A DNA stretch of 64,000 nucleotides from Oscillospiraceae bacterium (GTDB lineage Bacteria > Bacillota > Clostridia > Oscillospirales > Ruminococcaceae): positions 186,001-250,000 of the forward strand of contig CACZDM010000001.1 in NCBI GenBank assembly GCA_902779915.1, in the 5' to 3' direction. Made by a program: the position numbers and the translations under genes. Shown in pieces: positions 56,942 through 64,000 of this stretch. The notes below the pieces were generated by a model, which saw only the letters and a program-made list of their open reading frames with translations, was not told the DNA's origin and made no database searches. Numbering within the stretch: the stretch's first letter is position 1; each line of letters begins with the position of its first letter.

Positions 56942-58072
56942 ATGTATTATTTTGATAACGCAGCAACAACAAAAGTTTTAAAACCGGCGGCTGATTTGGC
57001 TTTAAAGTGTATGACGCAGATGTATGGAAATCCTTCTTCTTTGCATAAAATGGGGGTTGAGGCGGAGGAAATTTTAGATTCTGCTCGAAAATCAATAGCA
57101 GATGTTTTAAATTGTGAACAGGGTGAAATAATTTTCACTTCTTGCGCAACAGAAAGCGTCAATATAGCGCTTTTTGGCTCTCTTAAAAACTCAAAACACA
57201 CAGGGGAAAAAATAATCACGACGTCGATCGAGCATGCTTCGACCGCAAAATGTGTTGAAAAATTAGAAGAACAGGGATATGGTGTTGTTAGAATATCCTC
57301 TAAAGATGTTGAAAATTTTTCAAAGAGACTGATAAATGAAGTTGATGAAAAAACTTTTTTAATCAGTTTGATCCATGTTAATAATGAAAATGGGCTGATT
57401 CTTCCGATCGAAGAAATTGCAAAACAGGCCAAACTAAAAAATCCAAATTTGCTGATTCATGTGGATATTGTCCAGTCTTTTTGCAAAATGCCGCTGGACT
57501 TTTCAAAATTGAAAATAGATCTTGCCTCTTTTTCGGGTCACAAAATCAATGCGCCTAAGGGTGTTGGAGGGCTATATATTCGAAAGGGGACAAAAATTTT
57601 AAAAAGAAGTTTTGGAGGAGGCCAGGAAAACAATTTTCGCCCGGGGACAGAGGCGGTTCCGGCAATTGCTGCGTTTGGCGTTGCTGCTAAAATCAATCGA
57701 GAGAGAATGGATGATTCTTTGAAACATTATTATTCGCTGAAAAATCATCTTATGAGCAAAATAAAAGACAATAGCGACATATATATTAATTCGCCCGCCG
57801 GTTGCGCTCCATATATAGTGAATGTGTCGATAAAAGGAATTCGCTCTGAAATTATGCTGCATTTTTTGGAGCAAAATGGTTTTATTGTTTCGTCTGGGTC
57901 GGCTTGTTCGGGATCCAAAAAAAGCGGCGTTTTGCAAAGTATGGGATATTCTAAAGCCAGGGAAGATTGTTCAATAAGAATAAGTTTTTCAACTCAAAAC
58001 ACAATTTCTCAAATTGATATGCTTGTTGATGCTATAAAACAAGGTCAAAAAAAGCTGATAAAGTCATGTTAA
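56942..58072 (+). CDS. Cysteine desulfurase (IscS/NifS family)
   Basis: A 376-residue PLP enzyme that takes sulfur from cysteine. It begins MYYFDNAATTKV. ATESVNIALFG, SIEHAS, the PLP lysine in FSGHKINAPKG, FGGGQENNFRPGTEAVP and the catalytic cysteine loop SSGSACSGSKK are all present. The usual HVDAVQ is HVDIVQ here. Its partner is almost certainly ThiI, encoded 44 bases downstream, so the main role is sulfur supply for tRNA 4-thiouridine. The ATG follows AGAGGAAGGG. Confidence 0.95.
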   Translation: MYYFDNAATTKVLKPAADLALKCMTQMYGNPSSLHKMGVEAEEILDSARKSIADVLNCEQGEIIFTSCATESVNIALFGSLKNSKHTGEKIITTSIEHASTAKCVEKLEEQGYGVVRISSKDVENFSKRLINEVDEKTFLISLIHVNNENGLILPIEEIAKQAKLKNPNLLIHVDIVQSFCKMPLDFSKLKIDLASFSGHKINAPKGVGGLYIRKGTKILKRSFGGGQENNFRPGTEAVPAIAAFGVAAKINRERMDDSLKHYYSLKNHLMSKIKDNSDIYINSPAGCAPYIVNVSIKGIRSEIMLHFLEQNGFIVSSGSACSGSKKSGVLQSMGYSKAREDCSIRISFSTQNTISQIDMLVDAIKQGQKKLIKSC

Positions 58073-58116
58073 ATTGATTTTTCTCGTTTTTAATTTAATA
58101 AAAAGGAAGTTTATGT

Positions 58117-59304
58117 ATGGATGAAGTTATTTTGATAAAAGAAGGCGAAATCGCTCTGAAGGGCCTGAATCGGTCTGATTTTGAGAATCGCTTGATCAAA
58201 AACATTAAGCAAAAGCTCAAATTGCTTGGGAAATTTAGGTATGAAAACGCTCAATCCACGATAACTGTTGAGCCTTTGGAAGAATGCGACATGGACGTGG
58301 TCGAAAAAAAAATATCAACCGTTTTTGGAATAGCCTCCTATTCCCGGGCAGCAAAAGCGCCAAAAAATTTCGAAAAAATCAAGGCTGTTGCTAAAAATTA
58401 TCTGCAAGATCACCTAAAAATATGCAAAACTTTTAAAGTTGAGGCCAGAAGATCGGACAAAAGTTTTCCCCTAAAATCTCCTCAAATTTGCGCTGAAATG
58501 GGCGAATTTTTGCTGGATGAATTTTCGAATTTGCGCGTCGACGTGAATGAGCCGGATGCTATTGTTAAAATTGAAATTCGAGATAAGGGCGCATACATAT
58601 ATTCAAAGAAGTTTTCGGGGGCAGGAGGGCTTCCTCAAGGCTGTGGCGGCGATGGAATGCTTTTGATTTCGGGCGGAATTGACAGCCCTGTTGCGGGGTG
58701 GATGATGGCAAAAAGAGGTCTCAAACTTCAAGCGATTCACTTTGCGAGCCCTCCATACACAAGCGAAAGAGCCCTAAAAAAAACAGAAAAGCTGGTCTCA
58801 AAACTCTGCAGATGGTGTGACTGCATACCATTTCATTGTGTTGACTTTGCTGGATTTCAAGAAGAAATACACAAAAAGTGTCCCAAAGATTTGATGACGA
58901 TAATTGTTCGAAGGATGATGATGAAAATTTCGCAATCAATAATTAACGATCAAAATAGTCGAGGCTACTGCAACATTCAGGCGATTGTCACGGGGGAGAG
59001 CCTGGGGCAGGTTGCGAGCCAAACTCTCGGAGCCACTTTATGCACAAATTCTGTATGTTCTTTGCCTGTTTTTAGGCCTTTGATCGGGATGGATAAATCG
59101 GAAATTGTCAGTTTGGCGCGAAAAATAGGCACTTTTGAAACCTCAATCCTGCCATATGAAGATTGTTGCACTGTTTTCACCCCCAAGCATCCCCGGACCA
59201 AACCGCGATTATCTGACGTTGAGAATGCTGAAAAAAATCTAGAAATTGAAAAATTAATTAAAGAGGCGGTTGAAAAAACAAAGTTTTATTTAATTCGCGA
59301 ATAA
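58117..59304 (+). CDS. thiI: tRNA 4-thiouridine sulfurtransferase ThiI
   Basis: A 395-residue enzyme that thiolates U8 of tRNA and in some bacteria feeds thiamine synthesis. The N-terminus has IKEGEIALKGLNRSDFE (ferredoxin-like domain), then a THUMP domain with FKVEARRSDKSFP. The PP-loop is LLISGGIDSPVAGWMMAKRG. Later VTGESLGQVASQTL and PYEDCCTVFTPKHPRT follow. There is no rhodanese domain, as usual in Firmicutes, which explains the dedicated desulfurase upstream. Confidence 0.96.
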   Translation: MDEVILIKEGEIALKGLNRSDFENRLIKNIKQKLKLLGKFRYENAQSTITVEPLEECDMDVVEKKISTVFGIASYSRAAKAPKNFEKIKAVAKNYLQDHLKICKTFKVEARRSDKSFPLKSPQICAEMGEFLLDEFSNLRVDVNEPDAIVKIEIRDKGAYIYSKKFSGAGGLPQGCGGDGMLLISGGIDSPVAGWMMAKRGLKLQAIHFASPPYTSERALKKTEKLVSKLCRWCDCIPFHCVDFAGFQEEIHKKCPKDLMTIIVRRMMMKISQSIINDQNSRGYCNIQAIVTGESLGQVASQTLGATLCTNSVCSLPVFRPLIGMDKSEIVSLARKIGTFETSILPYEDCCTVFTPKHPRTKPRLSDVENAEKNLEIEKLIKEAVEKTKFYLIRE

Positions 59305-59437
59305 AAGATATATATCACATGGTTTTAATATATTTTCTATATAGTCAGTAATATGTGATATGGATCTGGTTTTTGTGGCGATATTTTGCTTTGACGGGAC
59401 TGAAAAATTGTGATACAATGTCAAAAGGTTTGGATTT

Positions 59438-60580
59438 TTATTTAATAAAAGGTTGGTCTATGATCAGTTTATTGTTTTGAATTGTTGCTTTGGCGCCGAT
59501 CGGAATGGTTAGGGGATTTTCGATGTGGCCGGCGTGGACGTTATATAGAATTGGAAAATCATATTCTTTCAAAACGTCAAAACACGCTTCTAGCATGGCT
59601 TCTTGGTTGGATTTTGAAAATGTCCCGATGATAACTCCCGAAAGCTTGTCCAAAATTCCTGCGAGTTTGAATTGCCAAAGTATTCGATGGATGCCGTGGG
59701 CAGACCCTTCCGTTTCTTCGAAAAATAAAATTTTGTTTTCATAGTCGGGGCAGTATTGCGTCCCCATTAGACACTGCATAAGACACAAATTGCCGCCGCA
59801 TATTTCTCCGCTTCCGCTTTTGCCGTTAAATGACTTAAATGGTGAATTGTCATCTATATTATAAATTTCTGTTTTGTCTTGAGGATTTGTCAATATTTTT
59901 ATTAAATTATCAAATGTTTTGTCTTTTTTATAATTGAGGGTTGACCCAAGCAGAGGACCGTGGAAGGTTATCACTCCTGATTTTTTCAGGATTGCGAGTT
60001 CAGCGGCTGTTTCATCGCTAAAACCCACAAAAATTTTGTTGTTTTGCCTAAATGAATCATAGTCAATTTTGTCTAGCGTTTGCATGGTTCCAGAGCCTCC
60101 GCAAAATGCGAAAATAGCCTTGATTTCCGGATCTTTAACGGCTTCGTTGAAGATGTCTGCGCGGAGTTGTTTTGTTTCATCCCCCAGATCGCAATTTGTG
60201 ACTGTGAAAGATTCATCATACACTTTTGCGTTGAATCCTTTTTGCTTTAAAGTTTTGACAACCTCAGGAATTCTAGTGTTCTTGAAGGTTTCAACGTTAA
60301 TTTTTCGAATTCGCGACAGCTCCAATATAGCCACTGTGTCGCCTTTTTTCAATTTATTTGGATATATTATATTTGTTTCATTTTTATTTCGCTGAAAAAA
60401 TTGATCAGGACATGCTTCTGATAATTTGTAAATGCCAGATTCTTTTAATTGCTCCCAATATGTTTTTTGTGATTTATTCACAAATTTAACATTATCATTG
60501 TTAATTCCCGCATGCAAACTGTTAATTGAAAATATAGATAGAATTATTGGGGCCAGCCAAATAAATTTTCGAGTTTTCAT
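59438..60580 (-). CDS. Exported LD-carboxypeptidase (peptidase family S66)
   Basis: A 380-residue serine peptidase of the LdcA/MccF type, which trims the terminal D-Ala from tetrapeptides or cleaves related amides. The nucleophile is in FVGFSDETAAE (Ser188), and the acid and His partners are in LFFEETEGSAH and NVHAGH. Unlike typical cytoplasmic LdcA it has an N-terminal signal peptide (KFIWLAPIILSIFSINSLHA), placing it outside the membrane. An additional ~45 residues precede the S66 core. The ATG at 60580 follows GGAGTG. It converges with thiI. Confidence 0.88.
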   Translation of the reverse strand: MKTRKFIWLAPIILSIFSINSLHAGINNDNVKFVNKSQKTYWEQLKESGIYKLSEACPDQFFQRNKNETNIIYPNKLKKGDTVAILELSRIRKINVETFKNTRIPEVVKTLKQKGFNAKVYDESFTVTNCDLGDETKQLRADIFNEAVKDPEIKAIFAFCGGSGTMQTLDKIDYDSFRQNNKIFVGFSDETAAELAILKKSGVITFHGPLLGSTLNYKKDKTFDNLIKILTNPQDKTEIYNIDDNSPFKSFNGKSGSGEICGGNLCLMQCLMGTQYCPDYENKILFFEETEGSAHGIHRILWQFKLAGILDKLSGVIIGTFSKSNQEAMLEACFDVLKEYDFPILYNVHAGHIENPLTIPIGAKATIQNNKLIIDQPFIK

Positions 60581-60805
60581 AAAATATATCACTCCTAAAA
60601 CCTATAATCCAGTTTAATTTTTGGTCTAATATTTTTCTAACAACCATCATACTATTATAATAGTTGAGGTTTTTGTCTGTTCATGTATGTTTACAAATTT
60701 TGATAATATACAAATAGTATAGATAAAAATTTGATATGCTTTTAATTTTATAAATTTATTATAATTTTTAAGTTAATATATTTATATTTTAAGAAGGCTG
60801 ATGTT

Positions 60806-61147
60806 ATGGTGACTAGATTTAAAAATTTGTGTATATTTGTTTTATTTGTGATTATTATTAGTTTGTGTGCTACGTATTCTCTGGGTGTTTTTGATATTTG
60901 TTTTTTGAAAAGTGTAACTGAAAAAAATTATAACCTAGGCGAATTTTTATATACTGGCGAGCTTTTGCATGGAAAGTTTCAAAATAATGGAATAATTAAG
61001 TTAAATGATGGATCTATATATTCTGGAAAATTTAAAAATGGAAGATTATTTGGAGATTTTACATATCATTCGAAAAATAATTGGTCTGTGTGTGGAATAT
61101 TTGAAAATGATGATCTTGTTGTGGTGAATTCAACAACCAATCAATAA
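60806..61147 (+). CDS. Membrane-anchored MORN-repeat protein
   Basis: A 113-residue protein with an N-terminal membrane anchor or signal (residues 5-30) and two to three MORN-like repeats: YTGELLHGKFQNNG, IIKLNDGSIYSGKFKNGRLFG and a shorter third copy. MORN repeats form beta-hairpin ladders that bind lipids or proteins. It lies 43 bases before the acyltransferase gene and may be cotranscribed. Ribosome site AAGAAGG is moderate. Confidence 0.7.
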   Translation: MVTRFKNLCIFVLFVIIISLCATYSLGVFDICFLKSVTEKNYNLGEFLYTGELLHGKFQNNGIIKLNDGSIYSGKFKNGRLFGDFTYHSKNNWSVCGIFENDDLVVVNSTTNQ

Positions 61148-61190
61148 AAGCCCTAATATATTCTAACAAAACAAAATATATTAGATATAG

Positions 61191-63104
61191 ATGATGAAAA
61201 AATTAGAACTCCCTTTGAAAAATGGAAGGAGACTGAATTCATTGAACAAAGTCAGATATATTAGCATCGTTAGAGTTTTAGGCCTGTTTTTGGTTTTAAC
61301 ATATCATCTGTTTCAAGATATTTTGCCAGGAGGATTTTTAGGGGTTGATATATTTTTTACATTTTCGGGGTATTTAATAACCTCGTTAATGATTTCAAAC
61401 CTAGAAAATGCTAATAATTTTGATTTTTTGCGATACATAAAAAGGAGATTTTTGCGCATTTTTCCTGCGCTGCTTTTTTCTATATTTTTCACATTGCCGT
61501 TTGTTGCGCTGATCTCTTCTGATTTTAGCGCGAATTTGGATCGGCAAATTGCTGCTGCTTTGGGTTTTGTGACAAATTATTTTGAAATAAATTCTGGAAA
61601 TAGCTATGAATCTCAGCTTGTTCCAAATTTATATACACATACTTGGTCATTAGCAATAGAAGCCCATTATTATATACTATGGGGAATTTACATGACAATA
61701 ATCTCATTTATAGTATCAAGGCTAAAAAATAATAAAATAAAATTGGTTAAAATATTATTAATGGCAAATTCGATAATTTTATTTTTAATTTCATATTTTC
61801 ATATGCAGCGTTTATTTTTTAACAGCGATAATAAATCTATTGCGTATTTTTCAACAATGGCTCACATATATCCATTTTTTGTTGGATCTGTTTTTGGGGT
61901 TTTGTTCGGGATAAATCTTGTGACAAAAATATCCCAATGGTTAAAAAATAAAATAAGACTTTGTAAAATTCACATCACGATTTTCATTCCTATAATTATT
62001 ATGGCCATCATTTTTATTTGTCATAAAACAAATTTTGATAATAAATTAACATATAAATATGGATTTTTAACAATATCTTTGCTGTCTGCTGGCTTGATTT
62101 TTTTGTTAAGGATGCTGGATGAACTTTTGGATAAAAGCCGAAAAGAGTCAAAATTAATCGAACATATAGCGTTTATATCATATCCAATGTATTTATTTCA
62201 CTGGCCTTTTTTCATAATTTTTTCAAATATTTTCAATTCTAACCTAATTTCAGCGACAGTAACCATAATTTTTTCATATGTTTTTTCTGTCTTGTTTGCG
62301 TATAATATTGAGCCGATTTTTTATAGAGCTTCACATACAAAGAGTAAAATTTTTAATAAATTGGGGAAATATATTATTGTGGGGACTGTTTTTTTTGGTT
62401 TCATTTGTTTATTTATTAATGCTAATATTTTAATCAACAAGTCGGATATTTCAGAATTAGAAAAAGAGCAAATGGTTGCCAGTGTGATTCAAAACATAGA
62501 TAAAATAGAGAATTTAAAGCAAGGATTGAATGACCCAGACATAGGTTTTGACCAAGTGCAAAAAGTTGAAAATATTCAAAATAGTCAAAAATTATCTGAT
62601 TTTGGGAATAAAATAACAGTGATTGGCGATTCTGTAACCTTGGGTGCGCGAAAAAAATTGAAAGAAACATTTGAAAATTCACATATCGACGCAAAGGGAA
62701 ATCGCTCAATTGCTGACGGCTATGATTTAATAAAAAATATGCACGATTCAAATATATTAGGTAAATATGTTGTGATAGCGCTGGGAACTAATGGATGTGA
62801 AAATTGGAAGTCTATTATTGATAAAATCATTGAGGAATTTTCGAACAGCTACAGACTGATATTTGTCACTCCGTATGATGGATATTGGAATGAGTCGTGG
62901 AAATCATATAAAACCACTCAATATTTGAAAGAACTAAAAGAAAGCAGCACACTTATCACTATTGCTGATTGGGCGGAAAATATATCTTCACATTCGGATT
63001 TATTAGGTTCAGATAAAACACACATTGGCGGAAATCAAGTCGCGATAGATCTCTTTGTTGAAACAATAGCCAAGGCAATAAGCGAAGCGGACTTGAAAAG
63101 TTAA
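61191..63104 (+). CDS. OatA-like acyltransferase (acyltransferase-3 plus SGNH domain)
   Basis: A 637-residue enzyme expected to O-acetylate cell-wall muramic acid or a surface polysaccharide. Residues about 20-420 are an acyltransferase-3 membrane domain with VLTYHLFQ, GVDIFFTFSGYLITSL, RRFLRIFPALL and YTHTWSLAIEAHYY. After a linker the extracellular SGNH-type domain has VIGDSVTLGA (Ser481), GTNG (532-535) and SDKTHIGG (Asp608, His611). This pairing matches OatA. The start is one of two adjacent ATGs with only a weak ribosome site. It is AT-rich relative to neighbours. Confidence 0.88.
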   Translation: MMKKLELPLKNGRRLNSLNKVRYISIVRVLGLFLVLTYHLFQDILPGGFLGVDIFFTFSGYLITSLMISNLENANNFDFLRYIKRRFLRIFPALLFSIFFTLPFVALISSDFSANLDRQIAAALGFVTNYFEINSGNSYESQLVPNLYTHTWSLAIEAHYYILWGIYMTIISFIVSRLKNNKIKLVKILLMANSIILFLISYFHMQRLFFNSDNKSIAYFSTMAHIYPFFVGSVFGVLFGINLVTKISQWLKNKIRLCKIHITIFIPIIIMAIIFICHKTNFDNKLTYKYGFLTISLLSAGLIFLLRMLDELLDKSRKESKLIEHIAFISYPMYLFHWPFFIIFSNIFNSNLISATVTIIFSYVFSVLFAYNIEPIFYRASHTKSKIFNKLGKYIIVGTVFFGFICLFINANILINKSDISELEKEQMVASVIQNIDKIENLKQGLNDPDIGFDQVQKVENIQNSQKLSDFGNKITVIGDSVTLGARKKLKETFENSHIDAKGNRSIADGYDLIKNMHDSNILGKYVVIALGTNGCENWKSIIDKIIEEFSNSYRLIFVTPYDGYWNESWKSYKTTQYLKELKESSTLITIADWAENISSHSDLLGSDKTHIGGNQVAIDLFVETIAKAISEADLKS

Positions 63105-63123
63105 AAATTTTTATTCAATTTTA

Positions 63124-63152
63124 TTGACAAGTGTGATTGAATTTGATATAAT
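63124..63152 (+). promoter_or_regulatory. Sigma-A promoter for lemA
   Basis: TTGACA (63124-63129), a 17-base spacer and TATAAT (63147-63152), a full consensus promoter 57 bases upstream of the start codon. Confidence 0.9.
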
Positions 63153-63208
63153 ATTCTTCAATGTGAATTGTCGTTGGATGGCAAGTTTGGAAGGGGTTGT
63201 TTTTCATC

Positions 63209-63763
63209 ATGTTATATGTGTTTTTAGGGATTTTGGCGGTAGTTGTTTTGATTTTGATATATATTCTTACTTTATATAATGGTTTGGTTCGGCTCAACAA
63301 CAGGGTCAAGGAAGCGTTTTCGACCATGGATGTTTATTTAAAAAAGCGGTGGGATTTGATTCCAAATTTGGTCGAGACTGTCAAGGGCTATGCAAAGCAT
63401 GAAAAAGGGACGCTTGAAGAGGTTATTAAGCTTCGAAATGGCGCGTATGATTCGATGACAGATGAAGAAAAAATAGAAACTAATGCGGGATTGTCAAGGG
63501 GAATTTCGCGCATTATGGCTTTGGCTGAGAGCTATCCCGACCTGAAAGCCAATCAAAATTTTATGGATTTGAGCGGGCAATTGTCAAAAATTGAAGAAGA
63601 CATTGCAAATTCCAGGAAATATTATAATGCTGTTGTTAAAATGTTTAATGATAAAGTCGAAGTTTTTCCAAACAATCTTTTTGCTGGGATGTTTGGCCGC
63701 AGGTCTGTTGCCATGTTTGAGACCAGCGCTTCTGAAAGGGAGAATGTTCAGGTTAAATTTTAG
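63209..63763 (+). CDS. lemA: LemA family protein
   Basis: A 184-residue membrane protein with one N-terminal membrane segment (residues 3-25), then the LemA helical bundle: YNGLVRLNNRVKEAFSTMDV, LKKRWDLIPNLVETVKGYA, FMDLSGQLSKIEEDIANSR, YYNAVVKMFND and a C-terminal FETSASERENVQVKF. GGAAGGGG lies 12 bases before the ATG; the TTG at 63197 overlaps the ribosome site. The function of LemA is unresolved. It is paired with the DUF2207-type gene downstream, a common arrangement. Confidence 0.94.
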   Translation: MLYVFLGILAVVVLILIYILTLYNGLVRLNNRVKEAFSTMDVYLKKRWDLIPNLVETVKGYAKHEKGTLEEVIKLRNGAYDSMTDEEKIETNAGLSRGISRIMALAESYPDLKANQNFMDLSGQLSKIEEDIANSRKYYNAVVKMFNDKVEVFPNNLFAGMFGRRSVAMFETSASERENVQVKF

Positions 63764-63799
63764 AACAGCTTAAAGCATTTGCATGGGGGAGGGGCGAAT

Positions 63800-64000
63800 A
63801 TGAATAATATTAAAAAAATGATGTGCTGGGCCTTTGCTGTCGTGGTTTTTGTTTGCTCTGTTTGCTTTGGATTCTTTGCTCATGCCGAAAGTGCTGAAAA
63901 CGGTTCCCCAGGCGCCAAATCAGGTTCTTTGGATGCGTATGTTGTTGAAAGCTGTAATATAGACATCACCTATAACGAGAACAATATTGTTGACGTTGTT
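63800..64000 (+). CDS. DUF2207-type exported membrane protein, N-terminal part (truncated by window edge)
   Basis: The first 67 codons of a protein beginning MNNIKKMMCWAFAVVV. A Sec signal ending in FFAHA is followed by a short Gly/Ser-rich stretch and YVVESCNIDITYNENNIVDV. That resembles the start of DUF2207 domains (YciQ-like), which usually follow lemA. GGAGGGG precedes the ATG. Most of the gene is outside the window. Confidence 0.7.
   Translation, partial: MNNIKKMMCWAFAVVVFVCSVCFGFFAHAESAENGSPGAKSGSLDAYVVESCNIDITYNENNIVDVV

Noticed and set aside
59312..59361. Inverted repeat ATATCACAT/ATGTGATAT between thiI and the S66 gene
   Set aside because: It is AT-rich with a 32-base loop and no T run. 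It could be a weak convergent terminator, but I cannot support it.

Overview
The window is AT-rich chromosomal DNA from an anaerobic-type Firmicute, most likely class Clostridia, related to the Oscillospirales/Ruminococcaceae. Three things point there. The origin-proximal gene order is dnaA, dnaN, S4-domain gene, recF, remB, gyrB, gyrA. A Spo0A effector domain and a PdaA-type spore-cortex deacetylase are present. GyrB carries an '[12 protein letters not shown]' stretch of the kind I associate with Clostridia. The species cannot be named from the sequence. I saw no tRNA, rRNA, CRISPR array, insertion sequence or prophage.

Layout: (1) 1-5429, minus strand: pyrimidine operon pyrC-pyrF-carA-carB, with carB cut by the window edge. 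(2) 5.8-10.9 kb: an ECF-type S component, a radical SAM protein, an AlkD-like protein, a small unknown protein and asparagine synthase. (3) 10.9-13.05 kb: groES-groEL, minus strand, with a CIRCE operator. (4) 13.1-23.4 kb: replication block dnaA-oriC-dnaN-S4-recF-remB-gyrB-(YcxB-like)-gyrA, plus strand. The oriC has clustered TTTTCAACA boxes and a B. subtilis-like DnaA-trio region. (5) 23.4-37.9 kb, all minus strand: PdaA; a group of exported proteins that includes a papain-like cysteine peptidase; Spo0A; polA-rimI-tsaD; and six tandem paralogous membrane-protein genes. (6) 38.0-50.6 kb, plus strand: L10 leader-rplJ-rplL, then rpmH-rnpA-yidD-yidC-jag-mnmE-mnmG-rsmG-noc-parA-parB-serS. This is the usual second half of an oriC neighbourhood, here 24 kb from dnaA and in the same orientation. 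(7) 50.7-55.0 kb, minus strand: GH13 alpha-glucan hydrolase and glycogen/maltodextrin phosphorylase. (8) 55.7-64 kb: LCP cell-wall ligase, iscS-thiI (tRNA 4-thiouridine), an exported S66 carboxypeptidase, a MORN protein, an OatA-like acyltransferase, lemA and the start of a DUF2207-type protein.

Most genes are housekeeping: nucleotide synthesis, replication, segregation, tRNA modification, membrane insertion and envelope. The unusual items are these. Spo0A has an intact DNA-binding domain, but its receiver has lost the phosphorylatable Asp and the acidic pocket. There is an uncharacterised six-gene membrane-protein array. A cluster of exported helical proteins surrounds a Gln-Cys-His-Asp peptidase. 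A ~100-bp GC-richer element occurs twice, each time between divergent transcription units. The origin boxes differ from the canonical TTATCCACA. All function calls come from reading the sequence and from recalled family knowledge; no database search was run.
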